In this document: piece by piece, positions 33,793 to 42,530 of the stretch
Numbering within the stretch: position 1 is the stretch's first letter
Layout: the number at the start of each line of letters is the position of its first letter
Source of the DNA: Malaciobacter mytili LMG 24559
GTDB lineage: Bacteria > Campylobacterota > Campylobacteria > Campylobacterales > Arcobacteraceae
Direction of reading: 5' to 3'
Assembly: GCF_003346775.1 (NCBI RefSeq)
Contig: NZ_CP031220.1
Coordinates: 106,446 to 170,445, forward strand
DNA length: 64,000 nucleotides
Made by a program: the position numbers and the translations under genes
The notes under the pieces: generated by a model
Seen by the model: the letters and a program-made list of their open reading frames with translations, nothing else
What the model was told of the DNA's origin: nothing
The model's database searches: none

Positions 33793-34425
33793 CTACAATT
33801 GAAGGTGTTTTATAATAGTTTCTTCTGAAATATTTATTGCTATAATAAAGTCATCAATATTCAAATAAATTGATTCAAAATCTAATTTCTGAAAATATTC
33901 TGTTTGTATGAAATTACAAATAATTTCTAAATTTTTTGAACTGAAATTTTCAAATATTGGATTTGAATTTAATCTTCCTTTTAATGCAATTAAAAAAGGT
34001 TTGCATTGTCCAGGTAAAGGCTTTTTTAACTTAATTTCATTAAAATCAATGTCTGCTCTATTTTGATAAATATAAGCCTCTACTAACAATTTATCATGTA
34101 ATATACTCATTTGTTTGAAAAATAAGGTGTTATCTTTTTTACTTTTTAGGGCTCTTGAGATTGAAGCTTGAGTGGTTTGTAGGTAATGGGCAATTGAACT
34201 TTGATGAATATGATATTTTTTCATTTTGTTTTCAAAATCTATAAATAACTCTTCAGTATCATTTTTAGACTTTTTTTCCTTGATGATTGATGATTCTAAA
34301 TTTCTTTCATTCAAACTTTTTGTGATTATTAATTCAATAGTATCTAATGGATCTAAACCCAATTCTGCTACTTTTTGTGTAAATCGAATGAAATCTTTAT
34401 CATTAATTTTAATTTTAATTTCCAA
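33793..34425 (-). CDS. HTH regulator, module A
   Basis: 210 residues. The N-terminal third is a charged region; the HTH is central (IHQSSIAHYLQTTQASISRA at about 72-91), then a C-terminal domain of about 100 residues. Divergent from the 40-codon ORF at 34529, with about 100 bases of shared promoter region between them. No family beyond the HTH recognised. Confidence 0.6.
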   Translation of the reverse strand: MEIKIKINDKDFIRFTQKVAELGLDPLDTIELIITKSLNERNLESSIIKEKKSKNDTEELFIDFENKMKKYHIHQSSIAHYLQTTQASISRALKSKKDNTLFFKQMSILHDKLLVEAYIYQNRADIDFNEIKLKKPLPGQCKPFLIALKGRLNSNPIFENFSSKNLEIICNFIQTEYFQKLDFESIYLNIDDFIIAINISEETIIKHLQL

Positions 34426-34528
34426 AAATACTCCTTTTGTAAGAATTTATTAAATGATATATACAATAATATGCGTATTTATTTATTGCTTGTTGAATAT
34501 ATACTAATTATACAAAAAAGGAGATTTA

Positions 34529-34651
34529 ATGCAACTTGTTCAAATTTTAAGTCATTGCAATAAAATTAAAACTGCTGATGATTTGCTAAATCATTTTGAT
34601 TTAGTTGTTAATCTAGCAAGAGATGATATTTACAAAGTAGAGAAATTATAA
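34529..34651 (+). CDS. Short ORF divergent from regulator A
   Basis: 40 residues starting MQLVQILSHCNKIKTADDLL, with an excellent AAAAAAGGAG SD. It aligns without gaps to the first 34 residues of the 67-residue protein at 35464 (shared MQ, I, KI.T, DL, N, DI positions), and its first 16 codons nearly equal a divergent ORF at 39355. It ends inside the hairpin that closes the convergent regulator gene. Confidence 0.55.
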   Translation: MQLVQILSHCNKIKTADDLLNHFDLVVNLARDDIYKVEKL

Positions 34652-35134
34652 AAATAATTTCTCTACGGCTGATATTGCTCTTTTATTAATTGGGCCTAAT
34701 TCATTTTTAATCAATTCTTTTAATGTAGGTAAGCTTGATAAAATCTCAATAATAGATACACTGTCAAGTTCTTTTTCTATCCAATTTTTTAAATTCGATA
34801 AATCTTTTTTTGTGAAAATTATTCCAAATTTTAATGTATCGAAATAAGAAAAATCATGTTTCTCTATAATTTCAGAAAATTTAATATTTAAATTATCATT
34901 AGTAATTAAAAGTTTGTTTTTTTCTAAATCAAGCAAAATTGCATAAAATAGAATTATCATTCTTTCAGAATCCCCATTTGCAAGTTCTCTTAGCTTTTCT
35001 AAGAATTCTATATTTTTCTTTCTTTGAATTTTAACTTTTATTTTTTTTAGAGTTAATTCCTCAGATAAAAACTTATCAAGTATACTTTGTAATTCTCTTT
35101 CGTTAGAATTTTCTAATGATATTTTTTTAGCTTT
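34634..35134 (-). repeat. 501-base near-identical repeat (regulator C-terminal domain), copy 1
   Basis: Covers the C-terminal 162 codons, the stop and the terminator hairpin of regulator B. Copy 2 is at 57565-58065 on the other strand. Two base differences were noticed by eye (one silent, one Asp/Asn). The boundaries are sharp: AAAGCTAAAA at one end, CTCTACTTT at the other. Confidence 0.85.
34637..34666. terminator. Hairpin terminator, copy 1
   Basis: GTAGAGAAATTAT and ATAATTTCTCTAC form a perfect 13-bp stem with a four-base loop across the stops of the regulator at 35362 and the convergent 40-codon ORF. The same hairpin is at 58033-58062, as part of a 501-base duplication. Confidence 0.65.
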
Positions 35135-35362
35135 TAGAAAGATATCGTAAGTCTTATCAAAAGGTTCCTCTGAATCACCAAATAAAAAAATTGGTGAAAC
35201 TCCAATTTCTATTAATTTCTGAATAGTATTAATATCTGGTACTCTTTTCCCTGTTATATATTGAGAAATAGTATTTTGCGATATTCCTAATTTAATAGAA
35301 AAATCTTTTTGTGTGAAACCTAATTTTTTTTGAATAAGTTCAATTTTTTTAGAAAAATCCAT
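34646..35362 (-). CDS. XRE-family regulator, module B
   Basis: 238 residues. The XRE helix-turn-helix is LGFTQKDFSIKLGISQNTIS (about 14-33), followed by a linker and a C-terminal domain from about residue 77. From KAKKISLEN to the end it is identical, except one residue (Asp/Asn), to the C-terminal domain of the regulator at 57307, whose N-terminus is unrelated. Divergent from the 67-residue ORF at 35464. Confidence 0.75.
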   Translation of the reverse strand: MDFSKKIELIQKKLGFTQKDFSIKLGISQNTISQYITGKRVPDINTIQKLIEIGVSPIFLFGDSEEPFDKTYDIFLKAKKISLENSNERELQSILDKFLSEELTLKKIKVKIQRKKNIEFLEKLRELANGDSERMIILFYAILLDLEKNKLLITNDNLNIKFSEIIEKHDFSYFDTLKFGIIFTKKDLSNLKNWIEKELDSVSIIEILSSLPTLKELIKNELGPINKRAISAVEKLFL

Positions 35363-35463
35363 AATAATCCTTGACTATATCTCAAATAAATCATATAATC
35401 TCATTTGAGATATAATATTTAATATAATGATTGTATCTTAATTATATAATAAAAGGAGATTAA

Positions 35464-35667
35464 ATGCAATTTAATGAAATAATAAAAAATTCAAAAAAAA
35501 TTGTAACCGTCAATGATTTAATAAATAATATTGAGCTTATTACAGATGTTATAAAAGAAGACATACTCATAATTGCAAAAGCAAAAAAAATTTATTTTGC
35601 TGATTTTGATTTTACATACGGTGATGCAGTTGCACTAACTCCTAAATCAATAACTTTCCCCTTTTAA
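35464..35667 (+). CDS. Small ORF divergent from regulator B
   Basis: 67 residues starting MQFNEIIKNSKKIVTVNDLI, with a strong AAAAGGAG SD. The first 34 residues align with the 40-residue protein at 34529; the extra C-terminal part is hydrophobic and aromatic (IYFADFDFTYGDAVALT). Conserved start context and homology across modules suggest it is a real product. Confidence 0.6.
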   Translation: MQFNEIIKNSKKIVTVNDLINNIELITDVIKEDILIIAKAKKIYFADFDFTYGDAVALTPKSITFPF

Positions 35668-35691
35668 TTTAGTTTAATAAACTGAAATTTA

Positions 35692-36006
35692 CTATATTTT
35701 TCTTTCTTTGAATTCTTTTTCTAATTTCAGATCTCTTTCCATCCTTTTTATTCTGGCATCCAAACAATGTTCTCTTGTCTCAAAAAAAGTTTTGTTTAAA
35801 TCTTTAGTAGTTATAGGTTTAGCTTTGTAAAAAGAAGGATGAGGAAGTAATGCATAAAAAATACTTCCTCTTTTATACACAACTTCATAGCTATGATTTG
35901 GCTCATCTATATGCCAAACTATTTTTCCAATAAATATTGTTTCATCTATATTTTTTGATATTTTATAAGATTGCCTATTTTGTGGCTTATTTATTAAAAT
36001 CTCCAT
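35692..36006 (-). CDS. Hypothetical protein
   Basis: 104 residues, soluble, basic C-terminus (RIKRMERDLKLEKEFKERKI). GGTTTAAA precedes the ATG, with AGAGG further upstream. No family recognised. Confidence 0.5.
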   Translation of the reverse strand: MEILINKPQNRQSYKISKNIDETIFIGKIVWHIDEPNHSYEVVYKRGSIFYALLPHPSFYKAKPITTKDLNKTFFETREHCLDARIKRMERDLKLEKEFKERKI

Positions 36007-36200
36007 TTTAAACCTCTTATAGCTTTTTTTAAAGAGTATAATACAATTTTAATAAAAACACAATAGTAAAATGTAATATATTTCATTAATAATAAATTTT
36101 ATAGAAATATATTACATTTAAATGAAGATATAAACTATTCTATATTTTAAATACTTTTTTAGAAGTATCAACAAATAATCATTTGTGATGAGGTAAATTA

Positions 36201-36959
36201 CTAATAGTCTTTTTCTATATAATTACAGCTTGAATCAAGATAAATGTCTTCAAAATATCTCTCACCATTTTTACATTCATATAAACCATACTTATAAGTA
36301 TTTGTTAGAATATTGCTTTTACTATTAATTAATAAATTATCTAATACAATTTTTTTATTGTTAAAATAATGAAGATTAGGTACCGTTATTGTTTCCAAAT
36401 ATGTTCTCGTAACATCAAGACCATTAAATCCCCTATTAAAAGCATCTAGCAAATATCCATCTTTTTTTATCTTTATTTCAAATTCTAGATAATTAATTTT
36501 AAATAAATCGGAAGTAATAGGATTATTTTTCGCAATACTTTTTTTTACCAATAATGCATTAGATGGTAAACCTTTAATGAAATAATTTGATAAATCAACT
36601 TTTAATGATTTTGTTGAGATATTCTCATAAGTTAGTATAATATTTTTTTTAATATCTCTATTAATTTCATATATGAAATCTTCATATTGCAGGTTATATG
36701 GCAGTTCTGAAAGCAATAAAGTATTGCTATTAAAAGGACCTTTATCTGTATTACACCAAGCTTCTCTAAATTCCTTTTTTTTAGCATCTAATAAAGATAA
36801 ATACTTAGATAACTTTGAATTACAATCTATATTAGTACTTATCGAGGCATCAGAAAAAGTAATTTCAGCAGTATATATGTTTCTTACTTTAATTTCATCT
36901 GCAATAATAGATATATTTAAACCTAATATAAATAATGCAATAAATGTCGTTTTCTTCAC
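36201..36959 (-). CDS. Hypothetical secreted protein
   Basis: 252 residues. Signal peptide (KKTTFIALFILGLNISIIADE) with likely cleavage near residue 20. The mature protein has four Cys, possibly two disulfides (NIDCNSK, AWCNTD, ECKNG, SSCNY). No family recognised. AAAGGAAAAGTGTG precedes the ATG. Confidence 0.6.
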   Translation of the reverse strand: MKKTTFIALFILGLNISIIADEIKVRNIYTAEITFSDASISTNIDCNSKLSKYLSLLDAKKKEFREAWCNTDKGPFNSNTLLLSELPYNLQYEDFIYEINRDIKKNIILTYENISTKSLKVDLSNYFIKGLPSNALLVKKSIAKNNPITSDLFKINYLEFEIKIKKDGYLLDAFNRGFNGLDVTRTYLETITVPNLHYFNNKKIVLDNLLINSKSNILTNTYKYGLYECKNGERYFEDIYLDSSCNYIEKDY

Positions 36960-37090
36960 ACTTTTCCTTTAATAATAATTTTATTTTTAAGCTATAAGAA
37001 GAATACATAAAAACTTGTTAAATATATATTAAAATTTAATTTTGAATTAAAAAATACAAATTTAACTCTATTTAATCTATTAATAAAATT

Positions 37091-37258
37091 TTAATTCTGT
37101 TTCTTTATTTTTGATTTGTTATTTTTACATATACCACAATTACAATTAGTACTATGAAGATTTGAAATAGTTTTTTCTGCAATTTCTAATCTAGCTTTAA
37201 GCTCTGTAATTATTAACTCTTTTTTTAATAGTTCATTGTTTAAAAATTCTTTTTTCAT
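37091..37258 (-). CDS. Hypothetical small coiled-coil protein with Cys cluster
   Basis: 55 residues. Helical N-terminal two thirds (KKEFLNNELLKKELIITELK) and a CNCGIC motif near the end that could bind metal. AAAGGTTAGAATA precedes the ATG. It lies alone in the otherwise empty region between 36960 and 37373. Confidence 0.45.
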   Translation of the reverse strand: MKKEFLNNELLKKELIITELKARLEIAEKTISNLHSTNCNCGICKNNKSKIKKQN

Positions 37259-37373
37259 TTATTCTAACCTTTATACTAGTAAAATTTTAATGATAGTGAT
37301 TATTTTTTTGAACCTCTCACAATAAAAGTCGCAAGTGTGCGTTAAGGAAGAATCAAATTCAATCAGCTTCATA

Positions 37374-38630
37374 TTAACCTCTTAATAGCTCTATTTGACT
37401 TACTATATCAGTCCAACACATTTCAACTTCATCTTCATCTAATCCGACCTCATATGCCAATTCTTTAAAACCTACAACAGCTCTTATGCAATCTTCAATT
37501 ATCATTTTAGCTTTTGTATTTTTAATTGTTTGTCTTGCAGCAATTTCAAGAACCTCATGCCTTTTTATCCTGAGACCTTTACCCGAAACAGTTGTTGTAT
37601 GCTGTTTTGCTAAACCTTTTGAATAAGTAATATCGTATGCAGGCGATATTTTCCAATTTCCATCTTTATCCATTAAATAAGCAAAGTTCTTAGCGTGATC
37701 GTCAAAGTTGAATATTAAAATATTAAATATCATTCTTCTATACATCTCTTCAACATCTTCTTGAGATTTACATACGCTTCTTGTAAGCATAAGCAATTGT
37801 TCATAAGATATAACTTGTGGAATAGTGATGTCAACATTCATTAAACCAGATGCAGTACACATATGTATTTTTCTATCCTCTTTATCCCTATCAAATCTTT
37901 TAACTAGTAAATGCTTAGCTTCACTATCTTCCATTAGATGAAAGTCTGCTGTATTAATTCCTGCTTTTCCTGCTAAAAACATACAAACATACTCTAATCT
38001 TGTAGCTCCATCACTTCCCATTCCTTCATACAGGTCATCAAATTTTATAATAGCTCTTTCATATCCATCATGAAGCTCTTTTTTATTTAATCTAATCTCA
38101 CCAGTATTATAATTATACTGAACAAGCATCTTAGGTCTTCCACCACCAATAGGAGATACACTATCTCTAATATTCATAATTGATTCAATAGAAGGCTCAT
38201 CGTTTTGCAAATCTTCCTTCATTTGTTCATATGCCTCTTTTGCATCAATTGAAACATCTTGCGTATGTTCTCCATCTTCCTCTTGAGGTCTATACTCAAT
38301 TGCACCCATTCCTCTATCACCAATAAATGAAAGTTTATCTAGTAATCCAACCTCAAAAGGTCTTTTACCTTGTCTTTCAAAATATCTATCAATAAATGGC
38401 ATACCATGTTTATCTGGCAAAGAGTCAAAAAAAACTCCTTGCAATCCTTGAAATAATCTTGGATAAGATTTATTCGTAAAAGGAGAAGTAAGTCTTAATG
38501 GCATTCCAATAGGTGAGATTTCAAGCTTATATTTTCTAAAGTCATCATCATATTCAAACCAAATAGTATTACCATCATCAATCATAGTTCCTATTTTTTT
38601 ATCATAAATAAATGCATCAATTTCTGTCAT
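37374..38630 (-). CDS. hipA: HipA-type serine/threonine kinase toxin
   Basis: 418 residues. HipA features in order: N-terminal domain with LRLTSPFTNKSYPRLFQGL, GDRGMGAIEY, the G-rich GGGRPKMLVQY, catalytic NFDDHAKNF (HipA loop) and SPAYDITYS (metal-binding DxT region). HipA kinases phosphorylate translation factors such as glutamyl-tRNA synthetase and arrest growth. The start overlaps the stop of the antitoxin gene by four bases. As a toxin-antitoxin pair it could stabilise the plasmid. Confidence 0.9.
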   Translation of the reverse strand: MTEIDAFIYDKKIGTMIDDGNTIWFEYDDDFRKYKLEISPIGMPLRLTSPFTNKSYPRLFQGLQGVFFDSLPDKHGMPFIDRYFERQGKRPFEVGLLDKLSFIGDRGMGAIEYRPQEEDGEHTQDVSIDAKEAYEQMKEDLQNDEPSIESIMNIRDSVSPIGGGRPKMLVQYNYNTGEIRLNKKELHDGYERAIIKFDDLYEGMGSDGATRLEYVCMFLAGKAGINTADFHLMEDSEAKHLLVKRFDRDKEDRKIHMCTASGLMNVDITIPQVISYEQLLMLTRSVCKSQEDVEEMYRRMIFNILIFNFDDHAKNFAYLMDKDGNWKISPAYDITYSKGLAKQHTTTVSGKGLRIKRHEVLEIAARQTIKNTKAKMIIEDCIRAVVGFKELAYEVGLDEDEVEMCWTDIVSQIELLRG

Positions 38631-38941
38631 TTGTCAACTCCATTCTTTCTAACTCTTTTTCTCGTAATCTTATTGTTCTTCTCTCTAATCTCATCAAGTG
38701 AAGCATATGACTCTTGCTTAATAAGCATATCCAACTTAGATGTTAAATCAAGTGCAATTAAAAGGTTTACAATATTAGAAAATTTAGTATCTTTCTTTTT
38801 AATAAAATTTGCATATGTTCTTTGAGTCATACCAGCAGCTAAATATAAATCCTCTTGAGTTTTGCCCTTTTTGATTCTCTCAGATTCAATCATATCAGTA
38901 AACTCTTCCATAATATCTAATGGCGTCATTAATTCAATCAT
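38627..38941 (-). CDS. hipB: HipB-like HTH antitoxin
   Basis: 104 residues. XRE-type helix-turn-helix (KGKTQEDLYLAAGMTQRTYA at about 25-44) followed by a basic tail. It precedes and overlaps hipA (ATGA), the standard antitoxin-first order. It should bind HipA and repress the operon through sites upstream. Confidence 0.8.
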   Translation of the reverse strand: MIELMTPLDIMEEFTDMIESERIKKGKTQEDLYLAAGMTQRTYANFIKKKDTKFSNIVNLLIALDLTSKLDMLIKQESYASLDEIREKNNKITRKRVRKNGVDK

Positions 38942-39007
38942 AATATAACCTTTTTTACATATTAACTTTATTTTAGTTATTTAATATTACATATAGTACA
39001 AATTATA

Positions 39008-39103
39008 GCACATTTTTTAAAAAGGTGCAAATATTTTATTATTTATATTACATTTTTTACATAATAGAGTTAATATTTATTTTTATAATTACATTTTTTG
39101 CAT
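39008..39103 (-). promoter_or_regulatory. Candidate hip operator repeats
   Basis: ATTACATTTTTTACAT (39047-39062) and ATTACATTTTTTGCAT (39088-39103) are direct repeats 41 bases apart upstream of hipB. An imperfect palindrome, GCACATTTTTTAAAAAGGTGC without its last base written here as GCACATTTTTT/AAAAAGGTGC, is at 39008-39028. Clustered repeats at a HipB promoter suggest autoregulation. Confidence 0.45.
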
Positions 39104-39119
39104 TTTATTTTGAGGGTAA

Positions 39120-39284
39120 CTAATAATATTTGCACTGTTTTTCTAATTGTTCAGCTATTTTTTTAATTTCTTCTTTTAGCTCAAAAACTTTTCTTTCTTC
39201 TTCAATTGTTGTGTCTATACCATGCGTCAAGTTTTGATGATTATGCGTATTCCAAATTTGATAATTTTTATAAAATTCATCCAT
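39120..39284 (-). CDS. Hypothetical small helical protein (uncertain)
   Basis: 54 residues (MDEFYKNYQIW...), Glu/Lys-rich coiled-coil C-terminus ending QCKYY. No SD is visible and it overlaps, in another frame, the 42-codon ORF starting at 39355. It may represent the original continuation of that ORF after a frameshift rather than an independent gene. Confidence 0.35.
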   Translation of the reverse strand: MDEFYKNYQIWNTHNHQNLTHGIDTTIEEERKVFELKEEIKKIAEQLEKQCKYY

Positions 39285-39355
39285 GTTATTAAAAGCTGAA
39301 TAATGATAACAGTTTTGATTTTATTGCTATGACTTAAAATTTCAACAAGTTGCAT
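39227..39355 (-). CDS. Short ORF divergent from regulator C
   Basis: 42 codons. The first 16 residues (MQLVEILSHSNKIKTV) and their upstream AATTATACAAAAAAGGAG copy the ORF at 34529; after that the frame becomes an unrelated hydrophobic sequence, suggesting a frameshift or a fusion. The SD is excellent. Divergent from the XRE regulator at 39464. Confidence 0.45.
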   Translation of the reverse strand: MQLVEILSHSNKIKTVIIIQLLITWMNFIKIIKFGIRIIIKT

Positions 39356-39463
39356 TTAAACTCCTTTTTTGTATAATTTGGAAATTTTATGATTAATCAG
39401 TATTATAATTTCCATTCGGTTAGTATTTTAACAAATGGTTAATAAATTGTCAAGGGGTTTACT

Positions 39464-40225
39464 ATGGAAATTAATGAAAAAATTCAATTTATTCGTAATG
39501 CTAATAATATGAACAAAAAGCAATTTTCTGAATTATTAGAAGTATCTCAGCCTACAATTACAAGATATGAAGATGGAGAACGCTTACCTGACTTTAATTT
39601 TTTAAAAAATCTTATTGAGAAATTACATATCAATCCGGATTGGATTTTTTTTGATGTTGAGCCAGCTTTTCTAGATATAGATGATAATAATATTTCTATA
39701 CAAAATCAAGAACTTATTAAAGATATTAATTTAATTTTAACACCTGATGAATTTAATAAAAAATTAAATGATATATTTTTTGAACATGTAATAGATCAAA
39801 TTACAAATGAAGATGAACAAAAATTTTCAATTGTAAGAAAATTTTTTAAAACAATTAAATTAGAGGGGCATGTTCCATTTAGACCACTTTTATTTTTATA
39901 CTATATTTTCAGATATGTAAGAGATAATAATGAAGAGTTAAACAGTCTAAAATTGGATAAGTCAGAACGACCATATCAAAGATATTTATTAGATTTAGTA
40001 AGAAGATATAAAGTAGTTTCATTTAAAAATAATCCAGCTTTCACATCTCAAATTAAAAAAGAATTTGAGATGTCTATAGAGATGAATTTAAAAGAAAATG
40101 AGTGTAAAAGTTTAATTGTCAATTATGATGAATTGATTAAAAAAATAGAATCAAAAATGACTACAATTATTATTTATTCACATAAAAAGATTGATACTAA
40201 AACTTTATTCCCAAAACAAAAATAA
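39464..40225 (+). CDS. XRE-family regulator, module C
   Basis: 253 residues. The HTH is NMNKKQFSELLEVSQPTIT (about 15-33), then RYEDGERLPDF. The C-terminal domain contains FRPLLFLYYIFRYVRDN and is related to the regulator at 19289. GGGGTTTACT precedes the ATG. Divergent from the MQLVEILSH short ORF, with about 110 bases between them. Confidence 0.75.
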   Translation: MEINEKIQFIRNANNMNKKQFSELLEVSQPTITRYEDGERLPDFNFLKNLIEKLHINPDWIFFDVEPAFLDIDDNNISIQNQELIKDINLILTPDEFNKKLNDIFFEHVIDQITNEDEQKFSIVRKFFKTIKLEGHVPFRPLLFLYYIFRYVRDNNEELNSLKLDKSERPYQRYLLDLVRRYKVVSFKNNPAFTSQIKKEFEMSIEMNLKENECKSLIVNYDELIKKIESKMTTIIIYSHKKIDTKTLFPKQK

Positions 40226-40270
40226 CTTTTTATTAATAGCATTTTTAACAAAATGATAAAATGCATAGTA

Positions 40271-40301
40271 GCTGATTTTTACCTTCTACAGGTAAGTCAG
40301 C
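40271..40301 (+). terminator. Hairpin, possible terminator
   Basis: GCTGA and TCAGC outer arms plus ACCT/AGGT inner arms form an interrupted stem 46 bases after regulator C. No T tract follows, so it may instead be a processed or structured RNA. Confidence 0.4.
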
Positions 40302-40397
40302 ATTTATTAATCTCCAAGCTAATCTTATTAGATATACTTTTTAAAATCAAATTTTCGATTTCTCTTTTAAATTTAACCATTTAAGATTTTCCCATTT

Positions 40398-40751
40398 CTA
40401 AATTAAACTTTCTAAATAATCAATAATAACTCCTGTAGGTTCTTCCAATGTGTTTATATAAATTAAGAGTAAAAAAAGAAGAAAAATAGATTCTTTAAAA
40501 ATAACAAGAATACTATTATTCCATTCTATAATCATTTTATATGAGTTATAAGCCATACCAACTGCTGCCACAAAACCAAGTATCATCATTGATGAATGTG
40601 CAATCATATCATCAGGACTACTATATATTGCAGCGAAACCTAAAAATACTTTTGGTAGCAATATCATATAGTATGGTGTTGATACAATTAATAAGATTAT
40701 TGCTAAAGTCTTTATTAACAATTCTTTATTCTTAGTATCAATTTTCATCAT
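40398..40751 (-). CDS. Hypothetical membrane protein
   Basis: 117 residues with three membrane helices (about 10-33, 48-66 and 80-98). AAGGAGTAGAAA precedes the ATG; the second Met is an alternative start. Last gene of the minus-strand array. No family recognised. Confidence 0.5.
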   Translation of the reverse strand: MMKIDTKNKELLIKTLAIILLIVSTPYYMILLPKVFLGFAAIYSSPDDMIAHSSMMILGFVAAVGMAYNSYKMIIEWNNSILVIFKESIFLLFLLLIYINTLEEPTGVIIDYLESLI

Positions 40752-40947
40752 TTTCTACTCCTTAGTCTTTATTTATTTCTTATTTTTTCTAAATCTTTTT
40801 CACTTTCAGCAATAGAATCATTAATTAATTTTATTGTCTTTTTTGAAGATAGAATGCTTTTTTAGTTCACTTTTTCTATTAATCCATACTTCCTCAATTG
40901 TTCTAAAAAGTTTTTTAGTAAGTGCCAAAGCTTATCCTTTTGCAGTA
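40752..40947 (-). other. Region with small-gene remnants
   Basis: On the minus strand an open stretch of about 33 codons (ALTKKLFRTIEEVWINRKS...) may start at a TTG after AAAAGGATAAGC, a linker-derived SD. It ends early and the following frame (TIKLINDSIAESEKDLEKI) continues to a stop before the membrane-protein gene. It looks like one small gene broken by a frameshift. Confidence 0.35.
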
Positions 40948-40980
40948 CTAAAATTGTGCTGATTTATTTTTAATCTTTTT
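40940..40980 (-). repeat. Extended linker, minus-strand copy
   Basis: On the minus strand AAGATTAAAAATAAATCAGC then ACAATTTTAGTACTGCAAAAGG. It closely matches 26001-26036 on the plus strand, including the codons for the shared protein tail KKIKNKSA(Q/R)F. Confidence 0.6.
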
Positions 40981-41094
40981 TCTTTTTCTTTTAAATAAAT
41001 ATTTTTTTCTTTTTGGCTTGTCCCTTAAAAATATTGCAGTAGCCGTATTTTCTTTAACAATATCCGCCAAATAATTACCAATGTTGATTTTCAT
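40948..41094 (-). CDS. Hypothetical small basic protein
   Basis: 48 residues, extremely Lys/Arg-rich second half (RDKPKRKKYLFKRKRKKIK) and tail NKSAQF encoded by the linker. Possibly nucleic-acid binding by charge. Weak SD. Confidence 0.45.
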   Translation of the reverse strand: MKINIGNYLADIVKENTATAIFLRDKPKRKKYLFKRKRKKIKNKSAQF

Positions 41095-41119
41095 AATTTA
41101 TCCATTTTTACTAGATGTT

Positions 41120-41344
41120 TTATATACCATCTAGGGTAATTCTTTTGAACCTTTCACCCCATTTTGATTTTAGATATTCTGTATTAGAGTTAAAATTTAT
41201 TCCTAAATTACAACCTATTGTTAAGTTAAACTCTTGATAAGGCTCTTTAAAAATATTAGAATTTATAATCATTTTTAAAAATAAATTAATCACCAATAAG
41301 GTTGATCCGATTGCGAATATCAAACCTAAATCTATAATCATCAA
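41120..41344 (-). CDS. Hypothetical membrane-anchored protein
   Basis: 74 residues, N-terminal membrane helix (about 3-28), short soluble tail. AAAGGAGTTTTG precedes the ATG, part of a linker-like region (TATACAGTAAAGAG) after the upstream gene. No family recognised. Confidence 0.5.
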   Translation of the reverse strand: MMIIDLGLIFAIGSTLLVINLFLKMIINSNIFKEPYQEFNLTIGCNLGINFNSNTEYLKSKWGERFKRITLDGI

Positions 41345-41408
41345 AACTCCTTTATGTATATCTCTATTGAATTTCCAATACTCTCTTTACTGTATAAACT
41401 CAAATAGT

Positions 41409-41663
41409 CTAATTTGCTAATTTTAGATCAAATTGAGATTTATCTTCAACCATAGCAATTACACATCTGCTATTTGCATCCCAACCAACAGGAAGATATC
41501 CAACTCTACCAATTAGAATATGCCCTATCTCTTCATCAAAGCAATAAACATAGTCTTTAGCCTTAAATGTATGCGTAGGTGTATTATTATCAGCAACTAA
41601 TCCCATCTTCTTAAAAAGATTAATTGAAATATTTTCTATCTCTCTTTGCGTAATTGCTCCCAT
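41409..41663 (-). CDS. Hypothetical protein
   Basis: 84 residues, soluble, beta-rich C-terminal half. Overlaps the end of the upstream membrane-protein gene by 28 bases. No family recognised. Confidence 0.45.
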   Translation of the reverse strand: MGAITQREIENISINLFKKMGLVADNNTPTHTFKAKDYVYCFDEEIGHILIGRVGYLPVGWDANSRCVIAMVEDKSQFDLKLAN

Positions 41664-41938
41664 TTTAAACTCATAACTTTACTGATAATAATATAAATTA
41701 CTCCAAAAACAACCAAAAATATAGTTATAATTGGTATTGTTCTTAGATTTTTGCAAAAAATTACATTTTGACTGGTATCTACTACACTTAAGTTATTAAA
41801 ATTAGTGACATTGCATTGATAATAATATTCTTTAAAAAAATCAAATGCTTGCAAAAAGGATGAAATATTATCAATTTGCAAAAATATTAAAAATGATAAA
41901 AATCCTGACACAATAAAAATTATGTTTTTTTCTGTCAT
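41636..41938 (-). CDS. Hypothetical membrane protein
   Basis: 100 residues with membrane helices at the N-terminus (about 5-25) and near the C-terminus (about 68-88) and a Cys-containing loop between (QCNVTNF and IFCKNL). GGATTTTAG precedes the ATG. No family recognised. Confidence 0.5.
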   Translation of the reverse strand: MTEKNIIFIVSGFLSFLIFLQIDNISSFLQAFDFFKEYYYQCNVTNFNNLSVVDTSQNVIFCKNLRTIPIITIFLVVFGVIYIIISKVMSLKWEQLRKER

Positions 41939-42019
41939 CTAAAATCCTTTTCTTCTGTGTTGTAATATACTTTTTTATAAATTTCTTTAGATTTTTCTAA
42001 ATCACTCGTAATAATTTAT

Positions 42020-42073
42020 ACTCCTGTTTTTATGTCTTTAAGACTATCAGGTAATTTAAATTTAGTCATAACT
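42020..42073 (-). pseudogene. Truncated copy of the 92-residue array protein
   Basis: Minus strand from 42073: MTKFKLPDSLKDIKTGV then stop. It matches the first residues ([18 protein letters not shown]) of the duplicated 92-residue protein at 43300 and 43801. SD AAAGG is from linker ATATGAAATAAAGG. A third, decayed copy. Confidence 0.55.
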
Positions 42074-42080
42074 TAAACCT

Positions 42081-42254
42081 TTATTTCATATCCATATCAG
42101 GATATTGCATATTATATTTTCTTACTTCTCTACCAGCTTTTTCAAAAAGAGCTAAACCAGTTTTTCTTCTTCCTAATTTGTTTCCATCTTTGTAAAAAGA
42201 CTTACCAATTTTCCTTACTTCTTTTGTTTTCAGAGAATATTTATCTTCAAACAT
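42081..42254 (-). CDS. Hypothetical small basic protein
   Basis: 57 residues, basic N-terminal two thirds (SLKTKEVRKIGKSFYKDGNK), ending YPDMDMK in the linker. The tail YPDMDMK resembles YPDLDIQ of the 56-residue protein at 24429, again a linker-associated end. Preceded by AAAGG. Confidence 0.5.
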   Translation of the reverse strand: MFEDKYSLKTKEVRKIGKSFYKDGNKLGRRKTGLALFEKAGREVRKYNMQYPDMDMK

Positions 42255-42277
42255 TTTTAACCTTTAACCCTTTATCT

Positions 42278-42499
42278 TTATTTCATATTTTGTTGAACAA
42301 ATTCAACGCATTCATTACTTGTTACGGGGAGTGATTCAAGATTGAAGTTTTTAATTAAATTGTTTGCAATTTTTTTTATTTCATCATCTACTTTATAAGA
42401 TTCTTCTCTAGTTAAATTCTCACTCTGAAACCCATCCCTTAATAAAAGTTGTGAAGCGATATAAAGTTGTGCTATCTTTTTTGCTTCTGTTTTTTTCAT
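42278..42499 (-). CDS. Hypothetical protein
   Basis: 73 residues, helical, ends EFVQQNMK in the linker. Preceded by AAAGGTTTAAT. No family recognised. Confidence 0.5.
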   Translation of the reverse strand: MKKTEAKKIAQLYIASQLLLRDGFQSENLTREESYKVDDEIKKIANNLIKNFNLESLPVTSNECVEFVQQNMK

Positions 42500-42530
42500 A
42501 TTAAACCTTTCAACTTTACTGCATATATAG

